DNA of 64,000 bases from Palaemon carinicauda (lineage: Eukaryota; Arthropoda; Malacostraca; Decapoda; Palaemonidae). Numbering within the stretch: the stretch's first letter is position 1; each line of letters begins with the position of its first letter. Of the stretch, positions 12,006-22,929 are shown one piece after another. Below the pieces are notes generated by a model. It had not been told where the DNA came from and did not search any database. It worked only from the letters and a program-made list of their open reading frames with translations. The stretch covers positions 25,922,449 to 25,986,448 of the forward strand of contig NC_090767.1 in assembly GCF_036898095.1 (NCBI RefSeq), in the 5' to 3' direction. The position numbers and the translations under genes were made by a program.

Positions 12006-12711
12006 TCTAACACAAAAGTCTAAAGGGTATGTTGATTTTGTTTAACCACAAAGTCTAAATAGTATGTATATCTTGTCTAATTCTAAAGTCTAAATAGTAT
12101 GTATATCTTGTCTAATTCTAAAGTTTAAATAGTAGGTATATCTTGTCTAATTCTAAAGTCTAAATAGTATGTATATCTTGTCTAATTCTAAAGTTTAAAT
12201 AGTAGGTATATCTTGTCTAATTCTAAAGTTTAAATAGTAGGTATATCTTGTCTAATTCTAAAGTCTAAATAGTATGTATATCTTGTCTAATTCTAAAGTT
12301 TAAATAGTAGGTATATCTTGTCTAATTCTAAAGTCTAAAGAGCATGTAGATCTTGTCTAACACCAAACACTAATGAGTATGTATTTTTTTCTAATCACAA
12401 AGTTCAAGGAGTAAACATATTTTGTCTAACCCCAATGTCTAAATATTATGTAGATCTTGTCTAACTCCAAAGTCTAAAGGGTAAGACTATTTTGTCTAAC
12501 CCCAAAGTCTAAAGATTATGTAGATCTTGTCTAACTCCAAAGTCTAAAGGGTAAGCATATCTTGTCTAACCCCAAAGTCTAAAGATTATGTAGATCTTGT
12601 CTAACTCCAAAGTCTAAAGGGTAAGCATATCTTGTCTAACCCCAAAGTCTAAAGATTATGTAGATCTTGTCTAACCCCAAAGTGTAAAGAGTATGTATAT
12701 TTTGTCTAACT
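12004..12711. repeat. 35-bp minisatellite, about 20 units
   Basis: The core TCTTGTCTAA followed by CCAAAGTCTAAA or TCTAAAGTCTAAATAG recurs every 35 bases. Early units end in GTATGTATA or GTAGGTATA. Later ones alternate AGATTATGTAGA and AGGGTAAGCATA, so the second half is a 70-bp dimer. The SINE head follows immediately. Confidence 0.93.
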
Positions 12712-13035
12712 GATTGGTAACGTCTCAGCCTGGCGTTTCCCAGTCGGGGGTTTGAGTCCCGCTCAGACACGTTAGTGCCATTGGTGTCTGCAACCTACTC
12801 ATCCTTGTGAGCTAAGGTTGGGGGGTTTGGGGGAGCCTATAGGTCTACCTGCTGAGTCATCAGCAGCCACTGCCTGGTCCTCCCTGGTCCTAGTTTGGAT
12901 GGAGAGGAGGCTTGGGCGCTGATCATATATAATATATGGTCAGTCTCTAGGGCATTGTCCCGATTGCTAGGGCAATGTCACTGTCCCTTGCCTCTGCCAT
13001 TCCTGAGCGACCTTTAAACCTTTAAACGGCAGGGG
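12712..13035 (+). mobile_element. tRNA-like SINE, with head
   Basis: The head (from about 12712) has a tRNA-like layout: a weak A-box-like TTGGTAACGTCTC and a good B-box GGGTTTGAGTCCCG near 12749-12762 inside a T-arm-like stem (CGGG/CCCG). A conserved body follows, also present at 9045-9235 (minus) and 47738-47912 (plus). Three copies of one body, only one with a recognisable RNA polymerase III promoter, fit a SINE better than a tRNA gene. The tail after CTTTAAACC is not clearly bounded. Confidence 0.78.
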
Positions 13036-13164
13036 CTTGCACCTGCCCAATCAGAATAAGGCCATTGACACCTCAACCAACCATACGAACGAGGCATGTA
13101 ACACGTCACGACGTTGAAGTCGTTACAGACATTTCATTCTGCAAATGAAATAATCACAACAACA

Positions 13165-13474
13165 TTTCTGGGCTCCACCTGTGCCGCCCCGTGAAATGCT
13201 CCTTTTGCATCATTTCTAAGGTATATAACTGCTATGAATTACCAGAGAAAAAAGTTGCATAGGAATGCCAGGGTTGAACCCAGCTCGCTCACCTATATAA
13301 GGTGTCGGGATAATACTGTGGCGTGATAAATCACAACCAGAGGTCTCGCGCCATTTAGATATCTCCTCTTCAATATCCCCGTTAAAGCGAGGTGCCGTTC
13401 AACACCCACCACTGAATGCTACTACCACCATCTCAACCCACGCCAACTACTGTACGTCACTCCTTTTTCATAGC
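13165..13474 (+). repeat. DIRS-b left inverted terminal repeat
   Basis: It starts near TTCTGGGCTCCACCTGTG. From about 13186 to 13474 it is the reverse complement of 20878-21155, for example CTCGCGCCATTTAGATATC against GATATCTAAATGGCGCGAG. The outermost bases instead match the internal complementary region, so the two terminal repeats differ at their tips. Confidence 0.9.
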
Positions 13475-13609
13475 ATCATCACGTCTGTTTGTTGTGCTTT
13501 TTTGGCTGTGTTTTTCGGTGTTTTTCTCCTGCTCTAGTGCGAGATGTCGGATTCCCAAGTTTCCTCATCCAAGTTAAGTACTAGATCTATGAGTTTTGAG
13601 CTTTTGGAG

Positions 13610-15217
13610 GTAGCATTGCCCTTATTTTTACTTTTATTAGAGTTTTCGTTTTTTCTCAGTTCCGATGGCCCCGCTCCGCGGTGGCCATGTTGGCTTGCTA
13701 CCTCCTTCGCTCGTTCTTAACGCCTTGCAATTAGTCTTCTATACTAATTGTTATTCATTTTGAACCTGTTACGCTGGAGTTTTTTACCGATTAACACTTT
13801 GCTATTCTGATATTATGTTACGTATCATAGCTTTTGAACTTCAGGTTTGGCTTGCTTGCTACCATTCGAGGCGCGTACCTGGAAGGTTTTATTACCGCGT
13901 TATGGTGTTTTTTATTCAAGTTTTTATTTCATATTACCAACTGGTTAAGATTTGACGCCTTTAGTTCGAGTGGGACTGTCGCTTGGCAGTTTTTATTCTA
14001 GTTTTGTTATCCTACCGATCGGCATCTACCCGATTTAGAAGTTGTGTTGGCCACCCTGTCCAGCTCGGTACCTACCAGCGCTAGAGGGCTCGGCTTTGTT
14101 ATTCATTCTTTCCCTGCCATTCCCCCTGGGTCCCTCTCTTACTACCTATATTTAGCTTATGCATGCCTTATAACCTAGTTCGTCATGTTACATTATTTTA
14201 CTTTATTTTTATTATCCGTATATGATCATTCCGTTTTGTTATCTTGTGGTTCTGTTTGGACAGGTTGGTACTCCTGTCCTTCCTCTGTCCACGCGATCGC
14301 CTCGAGCCACCATTGGCTAGTTCTCGCTGGCTCCTCCCTCTCCCTCTATTGGTGTATGGCACCCCATACCCTTATCCCCCTCCAGTGATACCTCACGTCC
14401 CTCAGAGACTTTGGAGTCAGCTGTTTTGCTTTATGGGTCGAGTCCTCTCGTTCTCCAGCCTCCCCCCTCCCCTACTCATCCCTCCCTCGGGATACCTACT
14501 GACTCCTTCCCTTAGTCTGAACCGAGAACAGCTGTCGAGGTTATAGTCTAGTACGCTCGCTTACATGCCTTGCCGTAGCCCTTTTTCCCCCCCGCCGCTC
14601 TGATTGGCCATCGGTCGGCTGGGGGGATTTCGGTTGTGTATTGGGTATTATTCAGCGTGATTCCCTTCGTTACGTACCGTATCCCTCTTGGGTCTCTACT
14701 ATTATGTAGACTATTTGTTAGTGGGGGAATCGCGTTAGAGCTTTTATTTATTGGTTTTTATTACAGTATATATTTATTGTCTCTGTTCGTTAAGGTCCTT
14801 GTGGCTGGCGGGGAGTCATTGGCTCCTCCCTCCCTCCCTTTTCGACTCTTCTACCCCGGTAGGCTGGTTGTGACCCCCGGGTCCACCTCAGTTGTCTCCC
14901 CGGAGCCAATAGAATAAGCATGTCACTATTATTTTAATTTTATTCTATACTTCCCCGGTAACAACGGGATAGTATGTCTCCCCTTTGTGACAATACTCTT
15001 ATTGAATGATCATAACTAATTACGGATTTGTTTTAACACTCTCATTAATTACTACTTATGCTAAGTTTTTTCCATCCCGATTACTATACCGGTTTGGATT
15101 GTTATTCTTAGTATTTATCCCGGTTCTATACCGGTTTAAGTTTAGTACCCGGAGCACCCGGGTTCCCCTTGGGATACTAACCTACTATGGGATACTTATG
15201 TATCTTTATTATTACAG
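13610..15217 (+). other. Predicted intron 1 of DIRS-b gag (1608 bp)
   Basis: The donor is GAG/GTAGCA after 13609 and the acceptor is TTATTATTACAG ending at 15217. Phase 0 on both sides. The interior is pyrimidine-rich with frequent stops and no domain. The donor is the weakest of the three. Confidence 0.5.
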
Positions 15218-15388
15218 GTGGTTCGCTGTCAGATGACAGCCTGTGCGGCCGTGCTTCAACAAGCGTGCGGCCACGATGTTTGCAGATCGCATGCTCACTG
15301 CGCTGTCCAGGTGGATGATCTGATCGTCTGGCATCCAGACAACTGCGTGGTCTGCTACGGGCTTGTCTCCACGCTTACCGCAGATTCG

Positions 15389-15563
15389 GTAGGTGTCCCT
15401 GTCGTTACTATCTAGATTTACTTCGGATTTAATCTCTGGATTTTCCTTGTTATTTCCATTGTAATCTCTGATCGAATTAAAACATTTAATCTCGGTCTAC
15501 AAGTTTGTTACACTTCCTTCGACGAAGTCACTTTGTTATTAGTAACGGTTTATTCTCTTTCAG
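15389..15563 (+). other. Predicted intron 2 of DIRS-b gag (175 bp)
   Basis: The donor is TCG/GTAGGT after 15388. The acceptor TTATTCTCTTTCAG ends at 15563 with a good polypyrimidine tract. Phase 0 on both sides. The intervening sequence is T-rich with stops. Confidence 0.65.
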
Positions 15564-15864
15564 AGCTCTCAGCCTTCCAAGACTTCTGCCTTGGCGACCC
15601 TTAAGGTCTGGGTCGAGGGGTTCGCCCGCAACGTCAAGGCGAAGAAACCCTACGTCTTGTCCGAAGAAAGGTGTGCCCTGATATACCCTAACGCTATGAA
15701 CTCGGCTGCGGTCCCCAAGGATGTGGCGGACACCATCATTACGAAGATCAGCGAGGCTCTGCTCTTGTCTGAGGACCACGAAGTGATGGGAGAAGCGATT
15801 GTGGAGGACGTTGCGGCTATCAACTTCGACATTGAACCTATGGCTCTCGAAGAGCCAGAGCTAG

Positions 15865-15948
15865 GTAGGTGAGGCAGGTGGGTCCCAGGCTAAGATTACT
15901 CTCCTTAGCCCGACTTTTCCTACCTCTTCTGCTAATTCTTCTTTACAG
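15865..15948 (+). other. Predicted intron 3 of DIRS-b gag (84 bp)
   Basis: The donor is CTAG/GTAGGT after 15864. The acceptor AATTCTTCTTTACAG ends at 15948. Phase 1 on both sides. Unspliced, the frame meets TGA at 15870. Spliced, it continues for about 25 codons to the TAA at 16024. Confidence 0.65.
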
Positions 15949-17544
15949 GGGTTCTCAGGGAAGCACGAAGCTGATATCAGGCCACGTCCTGTTGTCCCTA
16001 AGGTTAAGTCTCTACGGACCCCCTAATTGAAGACCCGCAAGTCTTCCAAATCCCCTAAACCTGTGAAAACTTCATCTGCCAGAGTCCCCAAAGACTCAGC
16101 TGTAGCTTCTTCTTCCTCTCATGGGTCGAGAGCGAAGACAGGCTCAAAACTAAGACCCCGGAGGCTTCCTTCGATCTGGAAGCCTTTTCGAGCCGGTTAT
16201 TGGACCAAATTGGTTCCCTGATGACGTCCCTCACTGAGAGGGTATAAAACCAAGAGAGTCTCGTTGAGAGCCTCATGCGTTTGGAACTGCCGCAACAACA
16301 ACATGTTATCCCGGATGCCTCTATGCTCCCGGAGTTCGTCAAAGGCAACCCGTGGAGAATGGCCTTGCACTCCCCTTTCAAGGATGGTATGTTAACCATC
16401 GAGGGATGTGGCACCCGGCCTATTGAAGATTTTGATTTCTACCCGCCGGGTCTCCAGTTCCCCTTCCCCGGTTTTGCTCGTCTAACAGAGGAGGCTCTTG
16501 TACGATTGGATAAAGTTCCTAAGGAGACCGTGATCTACCCGAAGGAACAGTCTCAGTCCACCTGAATCTGGACCCTAAACGAATGGGAGTGTGTTAACAC
16601 TATGCTAACACCCCATAAAAGCTCCTAAACGATGTTCGTGGTAGACGAGCAAACCCCCACTCCGTGTGTCACAAAGATGATGGACCTCGCTCATCAAGCC
16701 ATTAACGAGGACAAGCCGTTACCACAACTGCGGGAAATGGACCCGACTTCCCTCCTGTTCCCGGGAGACCACGAGTGCTGGACTAACGCCCCAGCCACGT
16801 TCACAGCGGGTAAGCTAAGCGCTGACTGTGCTTCCACATAGTTCAGTGAACGACTTCCCAGGCTTCCTGAGTCCTTGATACGTCTCGAGTTTGAAGTTCG
16901 GGCCCGGTTGAGTAGATCCATGAACTCTCTAATGTACGAAGAGGAACCCCTTTTTAAGGTCCTGACAAAGTCATTGCTTCAGACCTTGCTGTCTGATGCC
17001 TACGACTTCCTTGCGGCCAAACGTCGTTGCCGTAAACACGTCCTGTCTGAGGCCACTATCAGACATGAGCCTAACAAGCTCATTAAAGCCCCAATCTGGG
17101 GCCCTGACTTATTCCCGGAGGATCTCGTCAATAACGTCCTCAGCGAGGCTGCCAGAGTCAATCAGAGCCTCAAGGTTCGGTAGGGCCTAGTCCTCAAACG
17201 CAAGTTCGAGCCTGCCAGCAACCAATCTCAAGGTAGGAAGAGGCTGAGACCTCTCCAATCCTTCCAAAACCGGCAGTCGCAACAACTAGTTCAGACTATC
17301 CCGGTAACGCCCTCCACTTCAAAAGGACAACCCCAACAGCAATATGTGTTGGTTCCTCAGGCCCAGGTAGCAACTACCACTTATGCTACTTCCCCTGCCT
17401 TTAACCCCAATCATGAAACCCAGGGCGCGTTCCAGGGTTACCAACGCGCCAGAGGCTCTGGTGCGAGAGGGACTTTCGCAACAGAAGTAGCGGAAGGACC
17501 CTTTCTCGAGGCCGAGGAGGTAAATCCGCAGGGAATCATTGAGA

Positions 17545-19330
17545 ACTCTCGGGTAGGAGGAAGACTCTACACCTTTCGAAACTGTTGGACGTTCAGCATA
17601 ATTTCCAAAGGTCTGGGGTGGAGTTGGATAGAAGGGCCCCCTCCACTAACCAGTTTCCATCAACTTCCAACGGAGGAGCTAGTCTTATATGCAAACGATC
17701 TATTACAAAAGAATGCAATCAAAGAGGTAAAACTCTTGAAATTTCAAGGTCGCTTGTTCAGCGTGCCAAAGAAAGACTCGGACAAGTGAAGAGTAATCTT
17801 GGACCTGTCTCATCTGAATTCTTACATTCGGTGCGACAAGTTCCATATGCTAACCGTCTCTCAGGTGCGGACCTTACTTCCCCGTGGGGCCGTCACCACC
17901 TCTATAGATCTTACAGATGCTTACTATCACGTTCCGATAGCAAGGCATTTTCGTCCGTTTCTAGGCTTCAAACTAGGCAACCAAGCTTATGCATTCAAAG
18001 TAATGCCATTCGGACTCAACATAGCACCCAGGATATTCACCAAACTGGCAGAGACGGTAATCCAAGAATTTCGAACCCAAGGAATTCAAATAGTAGCTTA
18101 CCTAGACGACTGGCTCATTTGGTCAGACAGCGTCGAGAACCGCCTCACGGCAACAAACAGAGTAATAAAATTCCTACAACAGTTGGGGTTCCAGATCAAC
18201 TTTAAGAAATCTCGCCTAGTCCCAAAGACCAAGTTTCAATGGCTGGGATTACAATGGGATCTACATTCCCACACGTTACGTCTCCCAACAGCCAAGAGGA
18301 CAGAAATAGCAAAGAACACAAAACGTTTTCTCAAGGACAAATTGACGTCCAGGAGAAATCAAGAGAGAATCCTGGGTGCCCTGCAGTTTGCCTCGGTAAC
18401 AGATATTGTACTGAAGGCCAGACTGAAGGATATAAACCGAGTATGGCGCTCCAGGGCAAACGAGAAATATCGAGACAAAAGAGCTCGACTTCCACCAATT
18501 CTGAGGAGAAGACTTCAGCCATGGACAAAGGTAAAAAATCTGGCAAAATCCGATCCTTTACAATATCCACCTCACAGACGCCTCCTTGACAGGCTGGGGG
18601 GATACTCCCAGTACAGGAAAGTCCAAGGACTATGGTCGACAGTATTCTGCCAACTCCATATCAATGTCTTAGAGGCCATGGCGGTATTCCTAACCCTAAA
18701 ACGACTGGCTCCAGCCAGGAACCAACATATCAGATTGGTTCTAGACAGCGAAGTCATAGTCCACTGCATAAACAGAGGGGGTTCCAAGTCAAGTCACATC
18801 AACCATGTGAGTGATGTTAGCAATATTTTCCATGGCAGCATCAAATCAGTGGCATCTGTCAGCAGTCCATCTAGCGGAAGTACGAAATGTAATGGCGGAC
18901 TCACTTTCGAGGACGACTCCGCTGGAGTCGGAGTGGTCACTGGACCGGAAATCATTCAAATGGATCCTGTCTCAGGTCCCGGGTCTCCAGATAGACCTGT
19001 TTGCAATAGAGTCCAACCACAAACTAGAGTGCTACGTAGCCCCCAACCTGGACCCTCGGGCTTACGCCACAGACGCAATGTCATTGGACTGGAACACTTG
19101 GGAGAGAATTTATTTATTCCCTCCAATAAATCTGTTGATGAAAGTGTTGGACAAACTCAGGACTTTCAAAGGCCAGGTTGCTCTAGTAGCCCCTAACTGG
19201 CTCAAGAGCAATTAGTTTCCCCTGCTGGTGGAACTGGGTCTCCACCCTCGACAGATACCCAATCCAATACTAACACAAATAGTACAAACTCGCAATGTGT
19301 TCGCTTCCTCAAAGATTCAGAGTGCCCTAA
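17545..19330 (+). pseudogene. DIRS-b reverse transcriptase - RNase H - methyltransferase-like polyprotein
   Basis: RT begins with GRLYTFRNCWTFSIISKGLG and GRLFSVPKKDSDK. A TGA at 17787-17789 interrupts it and the frame resumes as RVILDLSHLNSYI. The core motifs SIDLTDAYYHVPI, MPFGLNIAPRIFTKL and VAYLDDWLIW (near 18097) are intact. RNase H lies after 18550, where a G run appears one base short. Near 18808 the frame breaks because GTGA is present twice in tandem. The following frame reads MMLAIFSMAASNQWHLSAVH, VRNVMADSLSR and then the methyltransferase-like block (LQIDLFAI, YLFPPINLLM, ALVAPNWLK) to a TAG at 19213. The domain order fits DIRS1; the methyltransferase label is by position. Confidence 0.88.
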
Positions 19331-20319
19331 CTTTATGGTCTCCATGAAATTTGCAGCTCAGAGAGGTGCAGATATTGATCCTCAAAATACCCTATTTCTA
19401 GAATCGGATAAAAGGGAATCCACCCAACGACAGTATGATTCGGCTGTTAAGAAACTTGCAAAATTTGTAAGGGACTCAAAGGTTGAGATGATGACTATGA
19501 ATCTGACAGTAACCTTCTTTAGAATTCTATTTGAATCAGGCCTAGCGGCCAGTACTATTACTACAATTAAATCAGCCTTGAAAAAGATTTTCCATATTGG
19601 TTTTAATATTGACCTTACAGATTCATACTTCTCATCAATCCCGAGAGCCTGCGACAGATTGAAACCATCAACTCGCCCTAGCTCAGTTTCCTGGTTTCTG
19701 AACGAGATCCTTAAGTTGGCTTCTGATACTCTTAACGAGTCTTGTAATTACATTCCATTATTAAGGAAAACCTTGTTCCTAATGAGCCTAGCTTCTGGCG
19801 CCAGAATATCAGAACTTTCAGCCTTGACTAGAGATCCAGGTCATATTGAATTTCTCTCGTCAGAGGAAGTCCTACTTTCCCGACAAAAGGTTCTTAGCGA
19901 CGAATGAGGACCCCCAGAACAGATGGTCCCCCTGGAAGATTGTTCCACTTCCTCAGGATCCATCTTTATGTCCAGTAAACACTCTGAAAGCCTATTTAAA
20001 TAGAACTTCCATTAAGCCCTCAGGGCCCTTATTTATTAGAGAAAATGGAGGAACCATCACCCTGAAAGGAATCAGACAGCAGATTCTGTATTTCATTAAA
20101 CAGGCTAACCCTGAATCATTCCCTCACGTTCATGATATACGAGCCGTAGCTACATCTATTAATTACTTTCACCACATGAACTTTGATGAACTTACAAAAT
20201 ATACAGGCTGGAAGTCTCCAACAGTTCTTAAACGCCACTACTTAAAACCTTTGGAAGCCCTAAAATTTGCTACAGTGGCAGCAGGGAATGTGGTTCCTCC
20301 TGAAAGTAATGATTCATAA
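19232..20319 (+). pseudogene. DIRS-b tyrosine recombinase, one frameshift
   Basis: The frame is open from about 19232 to 19907, shifts near 19877 where one pyrimidine seems lost, and continues to TAA at 20317-20319. The N-terminal core-binding part reads QRQYDSAVKKLAKFV and AASTITTIKSALKKIF. The catalytic part holds Arg in ASGARISEL near 19795, the H-x-x-R box VHDIRAVATS near 20130, and LKRHYLKP near 20230 with the nucleophilic Tyr. All expected catalytic residues are present, so repair of one frameshift would leave a full domain. It would insert circular cDNA. Confidence 0.9.
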
Positions 20320-20744
20320 TCAGGTCTTGCTCTATCCTACTTCCTTCTACCTGCCTTACTTATTGTCCCTACTTTAGTTTTGGTTTTGTTTTACACCTGA
20401 GATGCACCCTTAAAGTGCACTCTTTTTTTATCATGTCTGTAAATAGCCTTACTCTCCCACAAGTTGAATTTTGTTTGTATTTACCTTCAGGATTGTAAAT
20501 TACCATTTGATCTCACAACTTATTATTGTACATTGCTTTTTCCTTGTCCTTCCATAGTTTGGAAGTTTTTTTGCTGTATTTGTTACTTATCCCTCTATCC
20601 TTCCTTATAAGGAATGGCTCATTCACTGGGTTTCAGTATCCCTATTTCCTTTTGTATTAAACCATGTTTTTTTATATTTTGTCTTTAATTTACTTTCCCC
20701 TCAGGTGTTTGTTCCAAGTTTTGGGACCATTTCTCTTGTACTAT
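20320..20744 (+). other. DIRS-b 3' noncoding region
   Basis: Pyrimidine-rich noncoding sequence between the recombinase stop and the internal complementary region. No gene seen. Confidence 0.7.
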
Positions 20745-20834
20745 TTCACGGAGCGGCACAGGTGGAGCCCAGAAAAGAAATTTTGACGAAGGAAAAATCT
20801 ATTTCTGGGCGAGAGACCTGTGCCGCCCAGTGAA
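20745..20834 (+). repeat. DIRS-b internal complementary region
   Basis: The first ~30 bases (GCGGCACAGGTGGAGCCCAG) are the reverse complement of the left end at 13165-13195. The remainder (TTTTGACGAAGGAAAAATC to the CAGTGAA) is the reverse complement of the right end at 21147-21201. The junction falls near 20775. This is the signature of DIRS1 replication through a circular junction. Confidence 0.92.
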
Positions 20835-20877
20835 CCCTCCCTCTACTTCCCTCCCAGAATGGGCCCAAACTTGGGTG

Positions 20878-21203
20878 CTATGAGGAGTGACGTAGTTGGC
20901 GTGGGTTGAGATGGTGGTATTAGCATTCAGTGGTGGGTGTTGAACGGCACCTTGCTGTAACGGGGATATTGAAGAGGAGATATCTAAATGGCGCGAGACC
21001 TCTGGTTGTGATTTATCACGCCCTAGTATTATACCGACACCTTATATAGGTGAGCGAGCTGGGTTCAACCCTGGCATTCCTATGCAACTTTTTTCTCTGG
21101 TAATTCATAGCAGTTATATACCTTAGAAATGATGCAAAAGGAGCATTTCACTGGGCGGCACAGGTCTCTCGCCCAGAAATAGATTTTTCCTTCGTCAAAA
21201 TCC
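20878..21203 (+). repeat. DIRS-b right inverted terminal repeat
   Basis: Reverse complement of 13186-13474 over most of its length. The last ~55 bases pair with the internal complementary region instead and end near TTCGTCAAAAT. Confidence 0.9.
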
Positions 21204-22126
21204 CTTTCTTGTCAGAGCTGAAGCTGGCTTACAGGGACATTGCAGTGCTCTCTATCCAAAGCAGGATCTGTTCTATCAGAAAGCAAAGCTGACCAGAAAT
21301 GGTATTTCCTTGTTTCAGGTACTATCCTACGGTGGTAGTGTCGTTTAACACCACAGACTGGTTCGACAGAAAAGGTTGAGAATATGCTTGGAAGGCAAGA
21401 TAGGTCATTTGAACGCTAGTATGTTGATGCGGCAATTCCAATCATCGGATTATGGACCTAACACTCTTGTGTTGTAGCCAGTAAAGCTCCGCAACCTTAA
21501 TGAATCAGCGAAGACCATAAGTTCAGAAGGGGTGAACGGAAAGTCTGCACTCTAGCGGAGGTTGGTGTCAGAAAACCACCATTCAGGATCTGTCTTTGAT
21601 CTCCTCTATCGGAATACTATATCAGGAGGGACCTTGTTTTGCAGCTTGAAGGCCTTGTGTTGTCACTATTGACAGCATCCTAAGTTGACTGTTCGTAACT
21701 AGGTGCTAGGAGGAGACTAGGTGTCTCAAAACTCCTTGCCACCAATGGATTGACATGAGAATTGTCTTACAACAGGAAAGCTAGCTCTCGCAACATCATA
21801 AGGCAATCTAGCAACCAGGGATACTTTCCCTCGTACTGCCTAAATTCAAGCCTAAGTATGCCAAGATCTGTTTGGGGCTTAAGCAGAAACCAGGGAGAAG
21901 ATCCTGGTGAACCCCTGTTGGGCTGTTGATGTCCCGTGCCACAGCACCCTGAACTGGTATTGTTCACTACCACCAAGTGAAGGTACTATACTCTCAAAAG
22001 GAGGACAGACCGGGATCTGGAGGTACACAAACCTGAGTACCCGCTTACGTTTGTATTGTGTACAATTGATTTACCTTTCACCTACTTCTTTACTTTGGAC
22101 TGTGTTTACTGGAAGAAATATGGCAA
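21204..22126. other. Unassigned spacer between DIRS-b and DIRS-c
   Basis: About 920 bases with no repeat unit, gene or element that I recognise. Confidence 0.55.
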
Positions 22127-22372
22127 ATTCGTAGATAATTTGTATTTTTCCTAACCATACAAACCTTAGCTATTTAAATCGGGTATTACTTTCGGCGTAG
22201 CTCAAATGACGAGCCATTAGAATTTTAACGAGGGTTTACTACCCCCTCGCTAGTTAACGAGGGGGTAGGGGAGGGGTAGCTAGCTATCCCTTCCCCCCTC
22301 ACATAACGGTGATTAGGTCACTTTGCATAGAGGTAGGACTTCCCGGGGATAGGGCTGGCGGGGCAAGTTTGG
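22127..22372 (-). repeat. DIRS-c inverted terminal repeat, recombinase side
   Basis: It starts near ATTCGTAGATAATTTGTATT and contains TACTTTCGGCGTAGCT, the reverse complement of AGCTACGCCGAAAGTA at 29861-29876. Confidence 0.85.
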
Positions 22373-22466
22373 TTAAATAGCTAAGGTTTGTATAGTTAGG
22401 AAAAATACAAATTATCTACGAATGTCATTTGTTCCGTAACTGGAATACAAACCATGCTATTTAATA
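22373..22466 (-). repeat. DIRS-c internal complementary region
   Basis: TTAAATAGCTAAGGTTTGTA to TTATCTACGAAT is the reverse complement of the left end (22127 on). GTTCCGTAACTGGAATACAA to CTATTTAA is the reverse complement of the right end (29888-29924). The two halves meet near 22426. Confidence 0.9.
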
Positions 22467-22929
22467 GGAGTGACTCACCCATTAGGAAGGGTGGACGTCT
22501 TAGCCAGTCTGGCTTTAGGCTTTGCCTGGGGGCTCGTTATTTGAGTGTGTAAGCACCCAAGAAATAAGGAGTCCCTGCACCTCGCTAGAACCTTGCTACG
22601 CAAGGACTGCAGCCTACACAAGCTGTGTGTGAAGGTATGAAGAAGTGTGACTCGTCCTAGGAAGTTGTTCTGAAGTTCTTTAGATGGAAACTTGTAGACT
22701 AGGACTTACCCAATACCACCTCGTCAGGGTATGGGGACGTAACAGTATTAATCTTAACACTAGGAACACAAGGGAGCATGGTTTACCTGCAGTGGTTTGA
22801 GGTCAGCTATGCAGAGAACCCAGGATGCTGCTTTCCCCAAGAGAGGGGATGATGAAGAAAAGAATAAGGGCCAGTCAAACCTTTTCATTCATGCAGACTA
22901 AAACCGGGTAACAATGCCCTCAACCTTCT
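22467..22929 (-). other. DIRS-c noncoding region downstream of the recombinase
   Basis: Sequence between the internal complementary region and the end of recombinase homology. No gene seen. Confidence 0.6.

Larger units (their letters stand above)
13544..17544 (+). pseudogene. DIRS-b gag-like gene with predicted introns
   Basis: Proposed exons are 13544-13609, 15218-15388, 15564-15864 and 15949 onward. Exon 1 starts at ATG (MSDSQVSSSKL). Exon 2 encodes a Cys/His-rich segment (ACGHDVCRSHAHC, DNCVVCYGL) that could bind zinc and resembles the CPSCRGLQC segment of DIRS-c gag. Phases match at every junction: 0, 0 and 1. In exon 4 the frame has a TAA at 16024, then further breaks near 16220, 16565 and 16840. 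Recognisable parts are NPWRMALHS near 16350, RHEPNKLI near 17065 and a Gly/Arg-rich stretch near 17450; NPWR and RHEP-KLI are shared with DIRS-a. The exon model is inference from splice-site words and reading phase. Confidence 0.7.
13165..21203 (+). mobile_element. DIRS-like retrotransposon with both ends (DIRS-b), ~8.0 kb
   Basis: Inverted terminal repeats at 13165-13474 and 20878-21203 bound the element. At 20745-20834 an internal complementary region joins the reverse complement of the left end to the reverse complement of the right end, the architecture known for DIRS1. Between them lie gag, RT-RNase H-methyltransferase-like region and tyrosine recombinase, all on the plus strand. Several stops and frameshifts show it is inactive. 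No target-site duplication is evident, as expected for recombinase-mediated insertion. The gag region is unusual in reading as exons separated by GT-AG introns. Confidence 0.93.

Noticed and set aside
12004..12711. CRISPR-like regular spacing
   Set aside because: Units are contiguous tandem copies without unique spacers, and the window is clearly eukaryotic.
12712..12775. Functional tRNA gene
   Set aside because: The B-box is good, but the A-box is poor, no acceptor stem closes, and the sequence continues into a SINE body found elsewhere.
14185..14917. Genes in the DIRS-b region 13610-15217
   Set aside because: Short hydrophobic or Pro/Ser-rich frames in pyrimidine-rich DNA; better explained as an intron or noncoding leader.
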